Assembly (NCBI RefSeq): GCF_009765355.1
Contig: NZ_VTHK01000043.1
Location: 18,412 to 82,411 of the forward strand
Origin: Amycolatopsis anabasis
GTDB lineage: Bacteria > Actinomycetota > Actinomycetes > Mycobacteriales > Pseudonocardiaceae
DNA length: 64,000 nt
Direction of reading: 5' to 3'
Numbering within the stretch: the stretch's first letter is position 1; every line of letters begins with the position of its first letter. The notes beneath the pieces are model-generated. The model was not told where the DNA came from. It searched no databases and saw only the letters and a list, made by a program, of their open reading frames with translations. Shown here piece by piece: positions 7,492 through 16,392 of this stretch. The position numbers and the translations under genes are program-made.

Positions 7492-9405
7492 TTACAAGGT
7501 GTGGGCCAGGCGGTCGGCCAGCAGGCGCATGAAGCGGGACGGGTCGCTCAGTTCGCCGCCCTCGGCGAGGAGCGCCATGCCGTAGAGCAGTTCGGCCGTG
7601 TCGGCCAGCCCGCTGTCGTCCTCGCGCTCGGCGTGCGCCTTCCGCAGGCCGCTGACCAGCGGATGTGCCGGGTTGAGTTCGAGGATGCGCTTGACCGGCG
7701 GCAGTTCCTGCCCCATGGCGCGGTACATCTTCTCCAGGGTGGGCGTCACGTCGTGCGCGTCCCCGACGATGCAGGCCGGTGAGGTGGTGAGGCGGGACGA
7801 CAGCCGCACCTCCTTCACGTTCTCCTCCAGCTTCTTCGTGAGCCAGGACAGCAGGTCGGCGTAGTCCTTCTGCTGCTGGTCCCGTTCGGATTCGGCCGAC
7901 TTCTTCTCTTCCTCGGTGTCCAGATCGACCTGGCCCTTGGCGATCGACTGGAAATGCTTCCCGTCGAATTCGTTCACCGAGTCGACCCACATCTCGTCGA
8001 CCGGATCGGTCAGCACCAGGACCTCGAACCCCTTGGCGCGGAAGGCTTCCATATGCGGCGAGTTCTCGATGATCGACCGCGAGGCGCCGGTCAGGTAGTA
8101 GATGTGCTCCTGGCCTTCCTTCATCCGCTCGACGTATTCGCGCAGGGTGGTCGGCTTCTCCGCGTCGTGCGTCGAATCGAAGGAGGCGATTTCGAGAATG
8201 GTTTCGCGGTTGTCGAAATCGTTGACCAGGCCTTCCTTGACGGCGGGGCCGAATTCCTTCCAGAACGTCTGGTAGCGGTCGGGGTTCTCGGTCAGCATGG
8301 TCTTCACCGTGCTGAGCACCTTCTTGACCAGGCGCCGGCGCATCAGCTGGATCTGGCGGTCCTGCTGCAGGATCTCGCGCGACACGTTGAGCGAGAGGTC
8401 CTGCGCGTCCACCACGCCCTTGACGAAACGCAGGTATTCCGGCATGAGCGCTTCGCAGTCGTCCATGATGAACACGCGTTTGACGTACAACTGGACGCCG
8501 CGCTTGCGCTCGCGCAGGTACAGATCCAGCGGCGCGTGCGACGGAATGAACAGCAGGGCCTGGTACTCGAAGGTCCCTTCCGCCTTCATCTGGATGATTT
8601 CCAGCGGATCGGTCCAGTCGTGGCTGATGTGCTTGTAGAATTCCTTGAATTCTTCCTCGGAGGCCTCTTCCCGGGAACGCGCCCAGAGCGCCTTCATCGA
8701 GTTGACGGTCTGGAGTTCACGCGTGGTCTTGCCCTCGCCGTCCGTGCGCTCGACTTCCATCCGGATCGGCCAGGTGATGAAGTCGGAATACCGCTGGACG
8801 ATTTCCTTGATCTTCCAGTCGGCCGCGTAGTCGAAGAGGTGGTCTTCGGAGTCCTCCGGTTTGAGGTGCAGGGTGACCGCGGTGCCCTGCGCCGCGTCGT
8901 CGACCGGCTCGATGGTGTAGGTGCCCTCCCCGCTGGACTCCCAGCGGGTGCCCTGGTCCTCACCCGCGCGGCGGGTCACCAGCGTGACCTTGTCGGCCAC
9001 CATGAAACTCGAGTAGAAACCGACGCCGAACTGCCCGATCAGCTCCTGCGAGGCGCCGGTGTCCTTCGACTCCTTCAGCTTGCGCAGGAGTTCGGCCGTC
9101 CCCGACTTCGCGATGGTGCCGATGAGGTTCACCACCTCGTCGCGGGACATGCCGATGCCGTTGTCGCGCACGGTGAGCGTACGCTGCGCCTTGTCGACCT
9201 CGAGGTCGATGTGCAGATCGGCGGTGTCCACCTGCAGGTCCTTGTCACGGAACGCTTCCAGGCGCAGTTTGTCCAACGCGTCCGAGGCGTTGGAGATGAG
9301 CTCGCGCAGGAAGATGTCCTTGTTCGAGTAGATCGAATGAACCATCAGCTGCAGGAGCTGGCGCGCCTCGGCCTGGAACTCGAGCGTTTCGGGCTGGGTG
9401 TCCAC
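7492..9405 (-). CDS. htpG: Chaperone HtpG (Hsp90)
   Basis: A 637-residue bacterial Hsp90, normal length for the family. The GHKL ATPase motifs are all present in the N-domain: SNASDALDKLR, DNGIGMSRDEV and GQFGVGFYSSFMVADKV. The middle and C-terminal dimerisation regions follow. It is an ATP-dependent cytosolic chaperone involved in stress protein folding. It is transcribed alone, converging on the LigD-type gene. Confidence 0.95.
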   Translation of the reverse strand: MDTQPETLEFQAEARQLLQLMVHSIYSNKDIFLRELISNASDALDKLRLEAFRDKDLQVDTADLHIDLEVDKAQRTLTVRDNGIGMSRDEVVNLIGTIAKSGTAELLRKLKESKDTGASQELIGQFGVGFYSSFMVADKVTLVTRRAGEDQGTRWESSGEGTYTIEPVDDAAQGTAVTLHLKPEDSEDHLFDYAADWKIKEIVQRYSDFITWPIRMEVERTDGEGKTTRELQTVNSMKALWARSREEASEEEFKEFYKHISHDWTDPLEIIQMKAEGTFEYQALLFIPSHAPLDLYLRERKRGVQLYVKRVFIMDDCEALMPEYLRFVKGVVDAQDLSLNVSREILQQDRQIQLMRRRLVKKVLSTVKTMLTENPDRYQTFWKEFGPAVKEGLVNDFDNRETILEIASFDSTHDAEKPTTLREYVERMKEGQEHIYYLTGASRSIIENSPHMEAFRAKGFEVLVLTDPVDEMWVDSVNEFDGKHFQSIAKGQVDLDTEEEKKSAESERDQQQKDYADLLSWLTKKLEENVKEVRLSSRLTTSPACIVGDAHDVTPTLEKMYRAMGQELPPVKRILELNPAHPLVSGLRKAHAEREDDSGLADTAELLYGMALLAEGGELSDPSRFMRLLADRLAHTL

Positions 9406-9445
9406 TGACTTCCTTTCTGATGAAACTCGCGGATTGCGCGGATGC

Positions 9446-9484
9446 GTGCCAACCCGGCGATTATCTCAAACGCCGGGTTGGCAC
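9446..9484 (-). terminator. Hairpin terminator after the SSI gene
   Basis: A perfect 14-base stem (9446-9459 and 9471-9484) with an 11-base A/T-rich loop lies between the SSI inhibitor stop and the htpG start. No U-tract follows, as is common in actinomycetes. It most likely ends the SSI transcript and insulates htpG. Confidence 0.65.
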
Positions 9485-9518
9485 GATGCCGGTTCCGGTG
9501 GATCAGCCCGTGGACCGG

Positions 9519-9917
9519 TCAGCTGAGGTCGAAGACCGCTCCGGTGGCGGCGTGCAGCTCGCAGCTGTTGCCGAACGTGTGCTGCCAGTGCAGCGGCTTG
9601 CCGTTCCAGGTGCCGGTCACCGTGGCCTGCACCGGCTCGTATTGCTTGGTGCAGACCATGCCCGGAACGCCGGTCAGCCGGTCGGGATCGCCACCGGCCG
9701 CCGCGAGCTGCCGGCATGCCTCGTCGCCGTACCGATGGTTACCGGTGCCCTGCGGGCAGTCCAGGGTCGCCGCCGCGGTGCTCCCCGCGGCGTCGGTCAC
9801 CGAGAGGTTCAGGTGACCAGCGGGCGCGGCCTGCGCCAGCGCCGCCGCACCTGAAAGTGCCGCGGCGGTCAGCGCCGCGAGAGCGAAGATCCGACCGTTT
9901 CGGCTGGGCGTGCGCAT
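9519..9917 (-). CDS. Secreted subtilisin inhibitor-like (SSI) protease inhibitor with Lys at P1
   Basis: A 132-residue precursor with a signal peptide (hydrophobic residues 10-30, cleavage after AQA or thereabouts). Four cysteines at 54, 68, 89 and 119 match the two disulphides of the SSI family. The reactive loop is VCTKQYEPV: Lys91 lies two residues after Cys89, exactly where SSI has its P1 Met73, and Gln92 would be P1'. A basic P1 predicts trypsin-type rather than subtilisin-type specificity. The ATG follows GGGAGGTTGCG; an upstream in-frame extension lacks a ribosome site. Confidence 0.88.
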   Translation of the reverse strand: MRTPSRNGRIFALAALTAAALSGAAALAQAAPAGHLNLSVTDAAGSTAAATLDCPQGTGNHRYGDEACRQLAAAGGDPDRLTGVPGMVCTKQYEPVQATVTGTWNGKPLHWQHTFGNSCELHAATGAVFDLS

Positions 9918-10052
9918 CGCAACCTCCCATGTCGTCGTGCATCTTCGGACCAACGGTCCCGGCACGACCCCGTGCCGGGCCGCAACCTTCCGAGTACCCG
10001 GCGGGCTCCGGCGGCAATTCCCGAAGTCACCCGTTTGGCCCCGGCGACCGGT

Positions 10053-11783
10053 TCACAGGCGTTCGGGGGCTTCGATGCCGAGCAGGGCGAGCCCGAGGGT
10101 GAGCACCCGCGCGGTGAGTTCGGCGAGCGCGAGGCGGGAGCGGCGGATCTCGCCCGGGGTGGCCGGGGCCAGGATCGGGCAGTTCTCGTAGAAACCGGAG
10201 AACGTGGTGGCGACCTCGTAGAGGTAACCGCACAGCCGGTGCGGCGCGAGGCTTTCGGTGGCCGCCGCGCACGCCGCGGGCAGTTGCAGGATCTTGAGCA
10301 GCAGCGCGCGTTCGGCCGGTTCGGCGAGGACGACCGGGGTGCCCGGACCGGGGGTTTCCCCGGCCTTGCGCAGCAGGGACCGGATGCGGGCGTGCGCGTA
10401 CTGGAGGTAGCCGGCCGTATTGCCCTCGCACGCAAGCATGCGGTCCCACGCGAAGGTGTAGTCCTTCTCCCGGTCGCCGGAGAGATCGGCGTACTTGACC
10501 GCGCCGATGCCGACCGCGCGGGCGACGGCGGCGCGTTCGTCCTCGCTCAGTTCGCCGCGTTCGGCCACGACCGCGGCCGCCCGGTCCACCGCCTCGGTGA
10601 GCAGTTCGACGAGTTTGACCGAACCGCCGGCACGGGTGCGGATGGTCCTGCCGTCCGCCCCCAGCACGGACCCGAACCCGACGTGTTCGGCGTGGTGGTC
10701 CGCGGTGAGCCACCCGGCCTGCCGGGCCGCGGCGAAGATCATCGCGAAGTGCTGGGCCTGCGGATTGCCGACGACGTAGCGCAGATCGGTGACCCCGCGC
10801 TCGCGGGTCCAGTAGCGGATGGTCGCCAGATCGGTGGCGGCGTAGCCGTAGCCGCCGTCGCTCTTGCGGACGATCAGCGGCAGCCGATCGCCGTCCCGGT
10901 TCCGGAAGCCCGGCGGGAACACGCAAACCGCGCCGTCGCTGGTCTCGGTCAGCCCCTTGGCCTCGAGTTCGTCGAGGACCTCGGCCAGGTACGGGTTGTA
11001 GAAGCTCTCGCCGTACGCGTCCGCCGCGGTGAGGCCGATGCCCAGCAACGTGAAGACCTGGTCGAAGTGCCGGGCCGACTCGTCGACCAGTTGCCGCCAC
11101 AGCGCGAGGGTCGGTTCGTCACCGCCCTGCAGCAGCACGACCCGGCGGCGGGCCCGGTCGGCGAAGCCGGGGTCGGCGTCGAACTTCTCGCGCGCTTCGC
11201 GGTAGAAGCCGGACAGGTCGCTGATCCCGTGCCCGCCGTGGGCCCCCTCGTCGACGAGGTGTTCGATGAGCATCCCGAACGGGGTGCCCCAGTCGCCGAG
11301 GTGGTTGTGCGGGATGACCTCGTGGCCGGAGAACCGCAGCATCCGCACGATCGCGTCCCCGATGATCGACGACCGCAGGTGCCCGACGTGCATCTCCTTG
11401 GCCACGTTGGGACCGCCGTAGTCGACGGCGAACCGGCGCGGCCGCTCGGTACGCGCGACCCCCAGCCGCTCGTCGCCGAGCAGCGCGGCGGCCCGGTCCT
11501 CCAGCCACGAACGCCGGAGGATCAGGTTCACGAAACCGGGCCCGGCGACCTCGGCCGACTCCAGCAGGTCCGCGGAATCCAGCGCGGCCACGATCCCGGC
11601 CGCGACCTCGCGCGGCGGGCGGCCGAGCCGCTTGCCCAGGCTCATCGCCACATCGCACTGGTAGTCGGCGCGGGCCGAGGGCCGCACGAGCGCCTGCGCG
11701 GGGGTGCTGTCGACGTCCATCGCCGCCTTGAGCGCGGCCGCGACCCGGCGCCCGAGCTCAAGTCCCACGTCCCCGTACGGCAC
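10053..11783 (-). CDS. argS: Arginyl-tRNA synthetase
   Basis: A 576-residue class I aminoacyl-tRNA synthetase, typical ArgS size. The N-terminal Arg-tRNA domain is followed by the HIGH motif as HVGHLRSS after YGGPNVAKEM. The ArgS-type replacement of KMSKS, GRTIRTRAGGSVKL, is present. The C-terminal DALR anticodon-binding domain ends in LGLALLGIEAPERL. It charges tRNA-Arg in the cytosol. It stands alone rather than beside lysA, so it may be a second copy; this cannot be tested here. Confidence 0.93.
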   Translation of the reverse strand: MPYGDVGLELGRRVAAALKAAMDVDSTPAQALVRPSARADYQCDVAMSLGKRLGRPPREVAAGIVAALDSADLLESAEVAGPGFVNLILRRSWLEDRAAALLGDERLGVARTERPRRFAVDYGGPNVAKEMHVGHLRSSIIGDAIVRMLRFSGHEVIPHNHLGDWGTPFGMLIEHLVDEGAHGGHGISDLSGFYREAREKFDADPGFADRARRRVVLLQGGDEPTLALWRQLVDESARHFDQVFTLLGIGLTAADAYGESFYNPYLAEVLDELEAKGLTETSDGAVCVFPPGFRNRDGDRLPLIVRKSDGGYGYAATDLATIRYWTRERGVTDLRYVVGNPQAQHFAMIFAAARQAGWLTADHHAEHVGFGSVLGADGRTIRTRAGGSVKLVELLTEAVDRAAAVVAERGELSEDERAAVARAVGIGAVKYADLSGDREKDYTFAWDRMLACEGNTAGYLQYAHARIRSLLRKAGETPGPGTPVVLAEPAERALLLKILQLPAACAAATESLAPHRLCGYLYEVATTFSGFYENCPILAPATPGEIRRSRLALAELTARVLTLGLALLGIEAPERL

Positions 11784-11881
11784 CGATCGGCCTCCCGAGT
11801 TCCGCCACGGCGGCTACCGTGGGTGTACGTGCTTCCAGTTTCACGACGAGCACAACCGATATTCGGGGGGCGAACGAACCG

Positions 11882-12070
11882 ATGCCGATCTGGCTGTGGA
11901 TCACCTTGCTGGCCGTGCTGTTCCTGACCACCGGGGTGGTCGGCGTGCTGAACCGCAAACGCGGACGGAGCCTCGGCGGCGACCCCGCGAGCGGGCGGCG
12001 GGAGCGGCTCTCCCAGGTGGATCCGCACACCACGAACCACTCGCCGGACCAGCACGGTCCACCCCTGTGA
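11882..12070 (+). CDS. Small single-pass membrane protein
   Basis: A 62-residue protein with one membrane helix (IWLWITLLAVLFLTTGVVGVL) directly after the start, then a basic and polar tail. The ATG at 11882 is preceded by GGGGGG about 11 bases upstream. No family was recognised. It lies divergently from argS and upstream of the SigE-family sigma gene. It could extend upstream in frame to 11819, which would put the helix internally. Confidence 0.5.
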   Translation: MPIWLWITLLAVLFLTTGVVGVLNRKRGRSLGGDPASGRRERLSQVDPHTTNHSPDQHGPPL

Positions 12071-12093
12071 CCCAGGACACAGCTGTCGTGGCT

Positions 12094-12120
12094 CAACCAT
12101 TTCCCCCGCTCGCTCGTAAC
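12094..12120 (+). promoter_or_regulatory. Candidate ECF-type promoter of the SigE-family gene
   Basis: CAACC at 12094-12098 and CGTAAC at 12115-12120 are separated by 16 bases and lie just upstream of the sigma factor gene. AAC at -35 and CGT at -10 with this spacing is the usual ECF promoter pattern, so the sigma factor may activate itself. Based on short motifs only. Confidence 0.35.
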
Positions 12121-12141
12121 TCGGGGACATGAGGGGACTCC

Positions 12142-12657
12142 ATGGCCCGAGGTGACGCCGAGTTCGTCGAGTTCGTGCAGGCCTGTTCGGCGCGGCTGGT
12201 GCAGGCGGCGTACTACCTCGTGAGCGATCGCCACCTCGCCGAGGACGCCGCGCAGACCGCGCTCGCCCGCACCTACGCGGTATGGGCGCGGGTGAGGAAG
12301 AAGGACGCCTATGCCTACACGCGGACGGTGCTGGTCAACCACGTCATCGACACCTGGCGGCGGCCGATCCGCGAACGTCCCGCCGAAGAACTCCCCGAAC
12401 CGCCCGCCGGGGACCGCGGGCTGGACACCAAGGTCGTCGAGCGAAAGTGGCTGATGGAGATGCTGGACGGGTTGACCGTGCGGGAACGTGCCGTCGTCCT
12501 GCTGCGGCACTACTACGACCTCACCGAGGCCGAAGTGGCCCGGGAGCTCGGGGTGTCCGTCGGCACGGTGAAGAGCACGAGTTCCCGGGCGCTCGCGAAG
12601 CTGCGCGGCTCGCACGATTCCTCCGGCGAACCTGTCGCGCAGGAGGCGGCACGATGA
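12142..12657 (+). CDS. SigE-family ECF RNA polymerase sigma factor
   Basis: A 171-residue sigma factor of the actinobacterial SigE-family ECF group. Region 2 contains LAEDAAQTALARTYAVW and region 4 the HTH LTEAEVARELGVSVGTVKSTSSRALAKL. It directs RNA polymerase to a small regulon, normally under control of a membrane anti-sigma protein. The next gene starts inside its stop codon (ATGA) and encodes such a membrane protein. Confidence 0.9.
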   Translation: MARGDAEFVEFVQACSARLVQAAYYLVSDRHLAEDAAQTALARTYAVWARVRKKDAYAYTRTVLVNHVIDTWRRPIRERPAEELPEPPAGDRGLDTKVVERKWLMEMLDGLTVRERAVVLLRHYYDLTEAEVARELGVSVGTVKSTSSRALAKLRGSHDSSGEPVAQEAAR

Positions 12658-13352
12658 CCGAACTCGAAGCACTGCGCAACGCGCTCCGCGAATCCCCGCT
12701 CGAGTCCTTCCCCGCCCTGGACGCGGAGCCGATCATGGCCGCCGGTCGCCGGATCCGCCGCCGAAGGCGGGTGCGCGCCGCCGCCGGAGTCGGCTCCGTG
12801 GTGGCCGCGGTGGCGCTCGTCGCGACCGGCGTCACCTGGCTCGGCGGCGCCTCCGCCCCGCGGAACGTGGCCGTCCAGCCGCCCGCGCCGACGGCCTCCC
12901 GCGAGAACAACGTCCCGCTGGGCGGGGTGATCGCCACCGGCCTCCACGACCCGGCCGGGGAACGGGTGCTCTACGCGGTCCGGATCGCCGCGCCCGAACT
13001 GCCGCAGACCACGTTCGGCGTGATGGCCGGGCACCGCACCGCGGCCGGGAACCTGACCGCCGATCTGCTCGTGAACGAATCCCGCAGCCCGGACCGGCGA
13101 CCGGGATTCCACGCGCTCGACGGCGGGGAGCAGATCAACGGCCAGTACGTGCCGGTCTTCGGGTACTACGCCGGGCCCGCCAAGCGGATCGCCTCCACCG
13201 TGCACGGACGGACGGTGTACGCGAACCTGGCCCCCTGGAGCGAGGATCCGAACGTGTGGATCTTCTGGTTCACCCCGGCCGACGTCCCCTCGAACGACGT
13301 GCTCACCCCGCCGGTCGCCTACAGCGCCGACGGCGGCAAGCTGCCCAGCTGA
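12654..13352 (+). CDS. Single-pass membrane protein coupled to the sigma factor (putative anti-sigma or sensor)
   Basis: A 232-residue type II membrane protein: a short cytosolic part (residues 1-44) ending in an Arg run, one helix (GVGSVVAAVALVATGVTWL) and an extracytoplasmic domain of about 160 residues. The ATGA overlap with the sigma gene and AGGAGG upstream show translational coupling. Such partners of SigE-family sigma factors often act as anti-sigma factors, but no ZAS zinc-binding HxxxCxxC motif is present, so the role is inferred from position. Confidence 0.65.
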   Translation: MTELEALRNALRESPLESFPALDAEPIMAAGRRIRRRRRVRAAAGVGSVVAAVALVATGVTWLGGASAPRNVAVQPPAPTASRENNVPLGGVIATGLHDPAGERVLYAVRIAAPELPQTTFGVMAGHRTAAGNLTADLLVNESRSPDRRPGFHALDGGEQINGQYVPVFGYYAGPAKRIASTVHGRTVYANLAPWSEDPNVWIFWFTPADVPSNDVLTPPVAYSADGGKLPS

Positions 13353-13356
13353 CCAG

Positions 13357-15561
13357 TCAGCGTCGTCCCGCGCGTTCGAAGCGGGGGTCCGGGCCGGGCA
13401 GCGGCAGGGGCGGCTGGCCGTCCAGGATCCTCGACACCGCGCCGAAGAACGTGCGCGCGGGCGTCTTGCCGCCGAACATGTTGCCGTCCTTGCCGACGGC
13501 GTGGACGTTGCCCGGGTTGACGAAACGCAGGCCGCCGAAGGGGGCGTCGGGGCGGAACACCATGGCCGCGCCCGCCAGTTGCGGGGTGGCGCCGACGAAG
13601 GTCGCGGAACCGCTCACGTCGGTGGTTCCGGTCTTGCCGATCATCGGGCGGTCCCAGCCCGCGAACCGGGCGGCCTCGCGCGCGGTGCCTTCGCTGGCGT
13701 CCTTGCTCATCCCGACCGCGAGCGTGTTGGCCAGCCCCTCCTCGACGACCTGCTCGCAGGGCGCCTCGGTGATCACCTTCGGTCTGCCGTCCCGATCGGT
13801 GATCTGCCCGATCGGCGTCGGCGGGCACCACATGCCGCCGCTGATGATGGTCGCCGCGACGTTCGCCAGTTCCAGGCCGCTGGTGGGGCTCACCCCGAGG
13901 GTGAACGAACCCTTCCCCGGGGAGGTGCCGGTCGGTCCGAAGAACGCGGTCTGCGTGCTCTTCTCCTCCGCCGTCTTCCCGTTCGGGTTGACGGCCCGGC
14001 CGTTGGCGGCGTTGGACGCCATGGTCTCGCGCATGCCGAGCTTGCGCGCCATCTCCACGACCGGCCCCATCCCGGTCAGTTCCTCCAGGATGACGAATCC
14101 GGTGTTCGGCGAGGTGGCGAGCGCCTGCTGCAGGCTCATCGACGGGCCGTAGGTGTCCTCGCCGTAGTTGCTCAGGCAGTACGCCCAGGTGCCCTGCCCG
14201 ACCTTGGGGCAGCCCGGTTTGAACCCGCTGACGAACACCGGCGAGGCATGGCTCTGCGGGGTCGGGATCGTGCTCGCGATCCCCGCCTTGCGCTGCTCCA
14301 GCGCCGCCGCGGCGGTGAAGATCTTGTAGCTCGACCCGGCCCCGGTGACATTCGAGACTTCCGAGGGCAGCCCGGTCATCGTCTGGCCCTGCGCGGCGTC
14401 CGGGCCGTAGTCCCGGTTGGCCGCCAGCGCGACGACCTCGTGCCGCTGCTTTCCGGGCCGGATCAGCGACAGGGTGTTCGCCACGTTCGGCTGGGTCTTG
14501 CGGACCTGTTCCTCCGCGGACCGCTTGGCCTCGGCATTGGCCCGCTGGTCCAAAGTGGTCCGGATGGTGTAGCCGCCGGTGTACAGGTCGTCCTGGGACA
14601 TCCCGGACTTCAGCAGGTAGTCCTCGACGTACTGGCAGAAGAACCCGTTCTCGGGACCGGCACCGACGCAGTTCGCGGCCGGTTTCTTCGGCCCGCCCGG
14701 CGCCACGCCCAGCGGTTCGGTCTTGGCCTTCTCCGCGTCCGCGGGGGCGAGCTTGCGGTTCTCCACCATCCGGTCCAGCACCAGGTTGCGGCGCTGGATG
14801 GCCTCGACCGGGTAGTTCCACGGATCGAGCTTCTTCGGATTGTTCACCACCCCGGCCAGCAGCGCGGACTGGGCGACGGTCAACTCCTTCGCCGTGGTGC
14901 CGAAGTAGGCCCGTGCCGCGGCGCCGACGCCGTAGACGTGGCCGGAGAACTCGACGACGTTCAGATACCCGGCGAGGATCTGCGCCTTGGACATCTTGGT
15001 CTCCAGCTGAATGGCGACCCGCGCCTCCTTCAGCTTGCGCACGATCGACTGCTCGCGGGCCCGCTGCTGGCCGATCGTGGCGACCTCCTGGTCGATCTTG
15101 CCGTCGCTCTTGGCCCGGTGCACGACGTTGATCAGGTAGTTCTTCACGTACTGCTGGGTCAGCGTGGACGCGCCCTGGGTGGTGCCGCCGCTGGTGCTGA
15201 TCGCCGCGCGCAGGGTGCCCTTCCAGTCCACGCCGCGGTGCTCGTAGAACCGCTTGTCCTCGACCGAGATCAGCGCCCACTTCATCGCCTCGGAGATCTC
15301 CTCCGGCGCCGCGGGAACGCGGTACTGCTTGTAGAGCGTCGCGATCGGGGCGCTGGCCGAATCGGTCACCGTGGTCACCAGCGGCGGCGGCACGTTGGTC
15401 AGTTCGGACGACATGGCCTCGACCGTTTCGCCCGCGCGGTTCGCCACCAGACCGGCCGCGCCGACCGCCGGGAACAACACCCCCGCGGCGAGAAGTCCCG
15501 CGAGCACGCACAGCGCCAGGAACCGGACCACGGACACCGCACGACCAGCAGCCGCCGCCAT
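13357..15561 (-). CDS. Class A penicillin-binding protein (transglycosylase/transpeptidase)
   Basis: A 734-residue bifunctional cell-wall synthase with one N-terminal membrane anchor. The GT51 motifs are present: EDKRFYEHRGVDW, GASTLTQQYVKN and KMSKAQILAGYLN. The transpeptidase motifs follow: SxxK as SSYK, SxN as LSN, and KTG as GKTGTT. It polymerises and cross-links peptidoglycan outside the membrane. Two starts compete: ATG at 15561 after GGGGG, or GTG at 15594, one base after the stop of the upstream response regulator, which would imply coupling. Convergent with the sigma-partner gene, with a 4-base gap. Confidence 0.92.
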   Translation of the reverse strand: MAAAAGRAVSVVRFLALCVLAGLLAAGVLFPAVGAAGLVANRAGETVEAMSSELTNVPPPLVTTVTDSASAPIATLYKQYRVPAAPEEISEAMKWALISVEDKRFYEHRGVDWKGTLRAAISTSGGTTQGASTLTQQYVKNYLINVVHRAKSDGKIDQEVATIGQQRAREQSIVRKLKEARVAIQLETKMSKAQILAGYLNVVEFSGHVYGVGAAARAYFGTTAKELTVAQSALLAGVVNNPKKLDPWNYPVEAIQRRNLVLDRMVENRKLAPADAEKAKTEPLGVAPGGPKKPAANCVGAGPENGFFCQYVEDYLLKSGMSQDDLYTGGYTIRTTLDQRANAEAKRSAEEQVRKTQPNVANTLSLIRPGKQRHEVVALAANRDYGPDAAQGQTMTGLPSEVSNVTGAGSSYKIFTAAAALEQRKAGIASTIPTPQSHASPVFVSGFKPGCPKVGQGTWAYCLSNYGEDTYGPSMSLQQALATSPNTGFVILEELTGMGPVVEMARKLGMRETMASNAANGRAVNPNGKTAEEKSTQTAFFGPTGTSPGKGSFTLGVSPTSGLELANVAATIISGGMWCPPTPIGQITDRDGRPKVITEAPCEQVVEEGLANTLAVGMSKDASEGTAREAARFAGWDRPMIGKTGTTDVSGSATFVGATPQLAGAAMVFRPDAPFGGLRFVNPGNVHAVGKDGNMFGGKTPARTFFGAVSRILDGQPPLPLPGPDPRFERAGRR

Positions 15562-15595
15562 CTTCGCTACCCCCAAAGTGCGATCTTGATTCACA

Positions 15596-16288
15596 TTAGC
15601 GCGAATCCGACTCCAAGCGGAGGGTGAAACCGACGCCGTGCACGGTGTGCAGCAACCGCGGCGCACCCCCGGCTTCGGTTTTGCGGCGCAGATAGCCGAT
15701 GTAGACGTTCAGGTTGTTCGTGCCGTAGTGGTGCCCCCAGACCCGCGCCTGCAGGTGGGCCCGCGTCAACACCTTCCCGGGCGCGGCCAGGAACTGGCGC
15801 AGCAGGTCGAATTCCGTCGGGGTCAGCGCGATCGGGCGGCCCGCCCGGGTCACCTCGCGCGTGCTCGTGTGCAGTTCGAGGTCGGCGAAGCGGAGCACTT
15901 CGGGGGGCCGGCACGCCCGGTTCTGCTTGAGCAGCGCCCGCAACCGGGCGAGCAGTTCCTCCAGGGCGAACGGTTTGACCAGGTAGTCGTCCGCGCCCGC
16001 GTCCAGGCCGGTGACCCGGTCCCCCAGGCCGTCGCGGGCGGTGAGCATGAGCACCGGCATCCGCTCGCCACCGGCCCGCAGCCGACGGCAGGTCTCCAGG
16101 CCGTCGGTCCCCGGCATCATCATGTCGACGATGGCGAGATCGGGCCGCGCACCCCGATCGGCCGGGAAGACCTGGCGCAGGGCCTGGTCCCCGTCGCACG
16201 CCGTCAGCACCTGGTAGCCCTCGAATTCCAGGCTGTGCCGCAGGCTCTCCCGCACATCCGGATCGTCGTCCACAACCAGCACTCGCAT
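15596..16288 (-). CDS. OmpR/PhoB-type response regulator
   Basis: A 230-residue regulator with a receiver domain (acidic pocket VVDDDPD, phosphorylatable Asp in LAIVDMMMPG, Lys in YLVKPF) and a C-terminal winged HTH ending in LLHTVHGVGFTL. No histidine kinase lies nearby, so it is an orphan here. Its stop lies one base before the alternative start of the penicillin-binding protein gene, so the two probably form an operon and the regulator may respond to envelope stress. Confidence 0.9.
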   Translation of the reverse strand: MRVLVVDDDPDVRESLRHSLEFEGYQVLTACDGDQALRQVFPADRGARPDLAIVDMMMPGTDGLETCRRLRAGGERMPVLMLTARDGLGDRVTGLDAGADDYLVKPFALEELLARLRALLKQNRACRPPEVLRFADLELHTSTREVTRAGRPIALTPTEFDLLRQFLAAPGKVLTRAHLQARVWGHHYGTNNLNVYIGYLRRKTEAGGAPRLLHTVHGVGFTLRLESDSR

Positions 16289-16329
16289 CGAGGAACAACA
16301 TAACGCGGTTCGCCGGGAAATCGGGTTTC

Positions 16330-16367
16330 TCTCACGAACTTCTCAGCATCCCGCCAGGGATCTCTCA
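16330..16367. promoter_or_regulatory. TCTCA direct repeats in 11-base phase
   Basis: TCTCA occurs at 16330, 16341 and 16363, spacings of 11 and 22 bases, in the 104-base divergent gap between the response regulator and the glycosyltransferase gene. OmpR/PhoB regulators bind direct repeats with 11-base spacing, so this is a candidate operator for the adjacent regulator. Confidence 0.4.
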
Positions 16368-16392
16368 CCGGCCCGGCGGCATTGTCTGAAGA

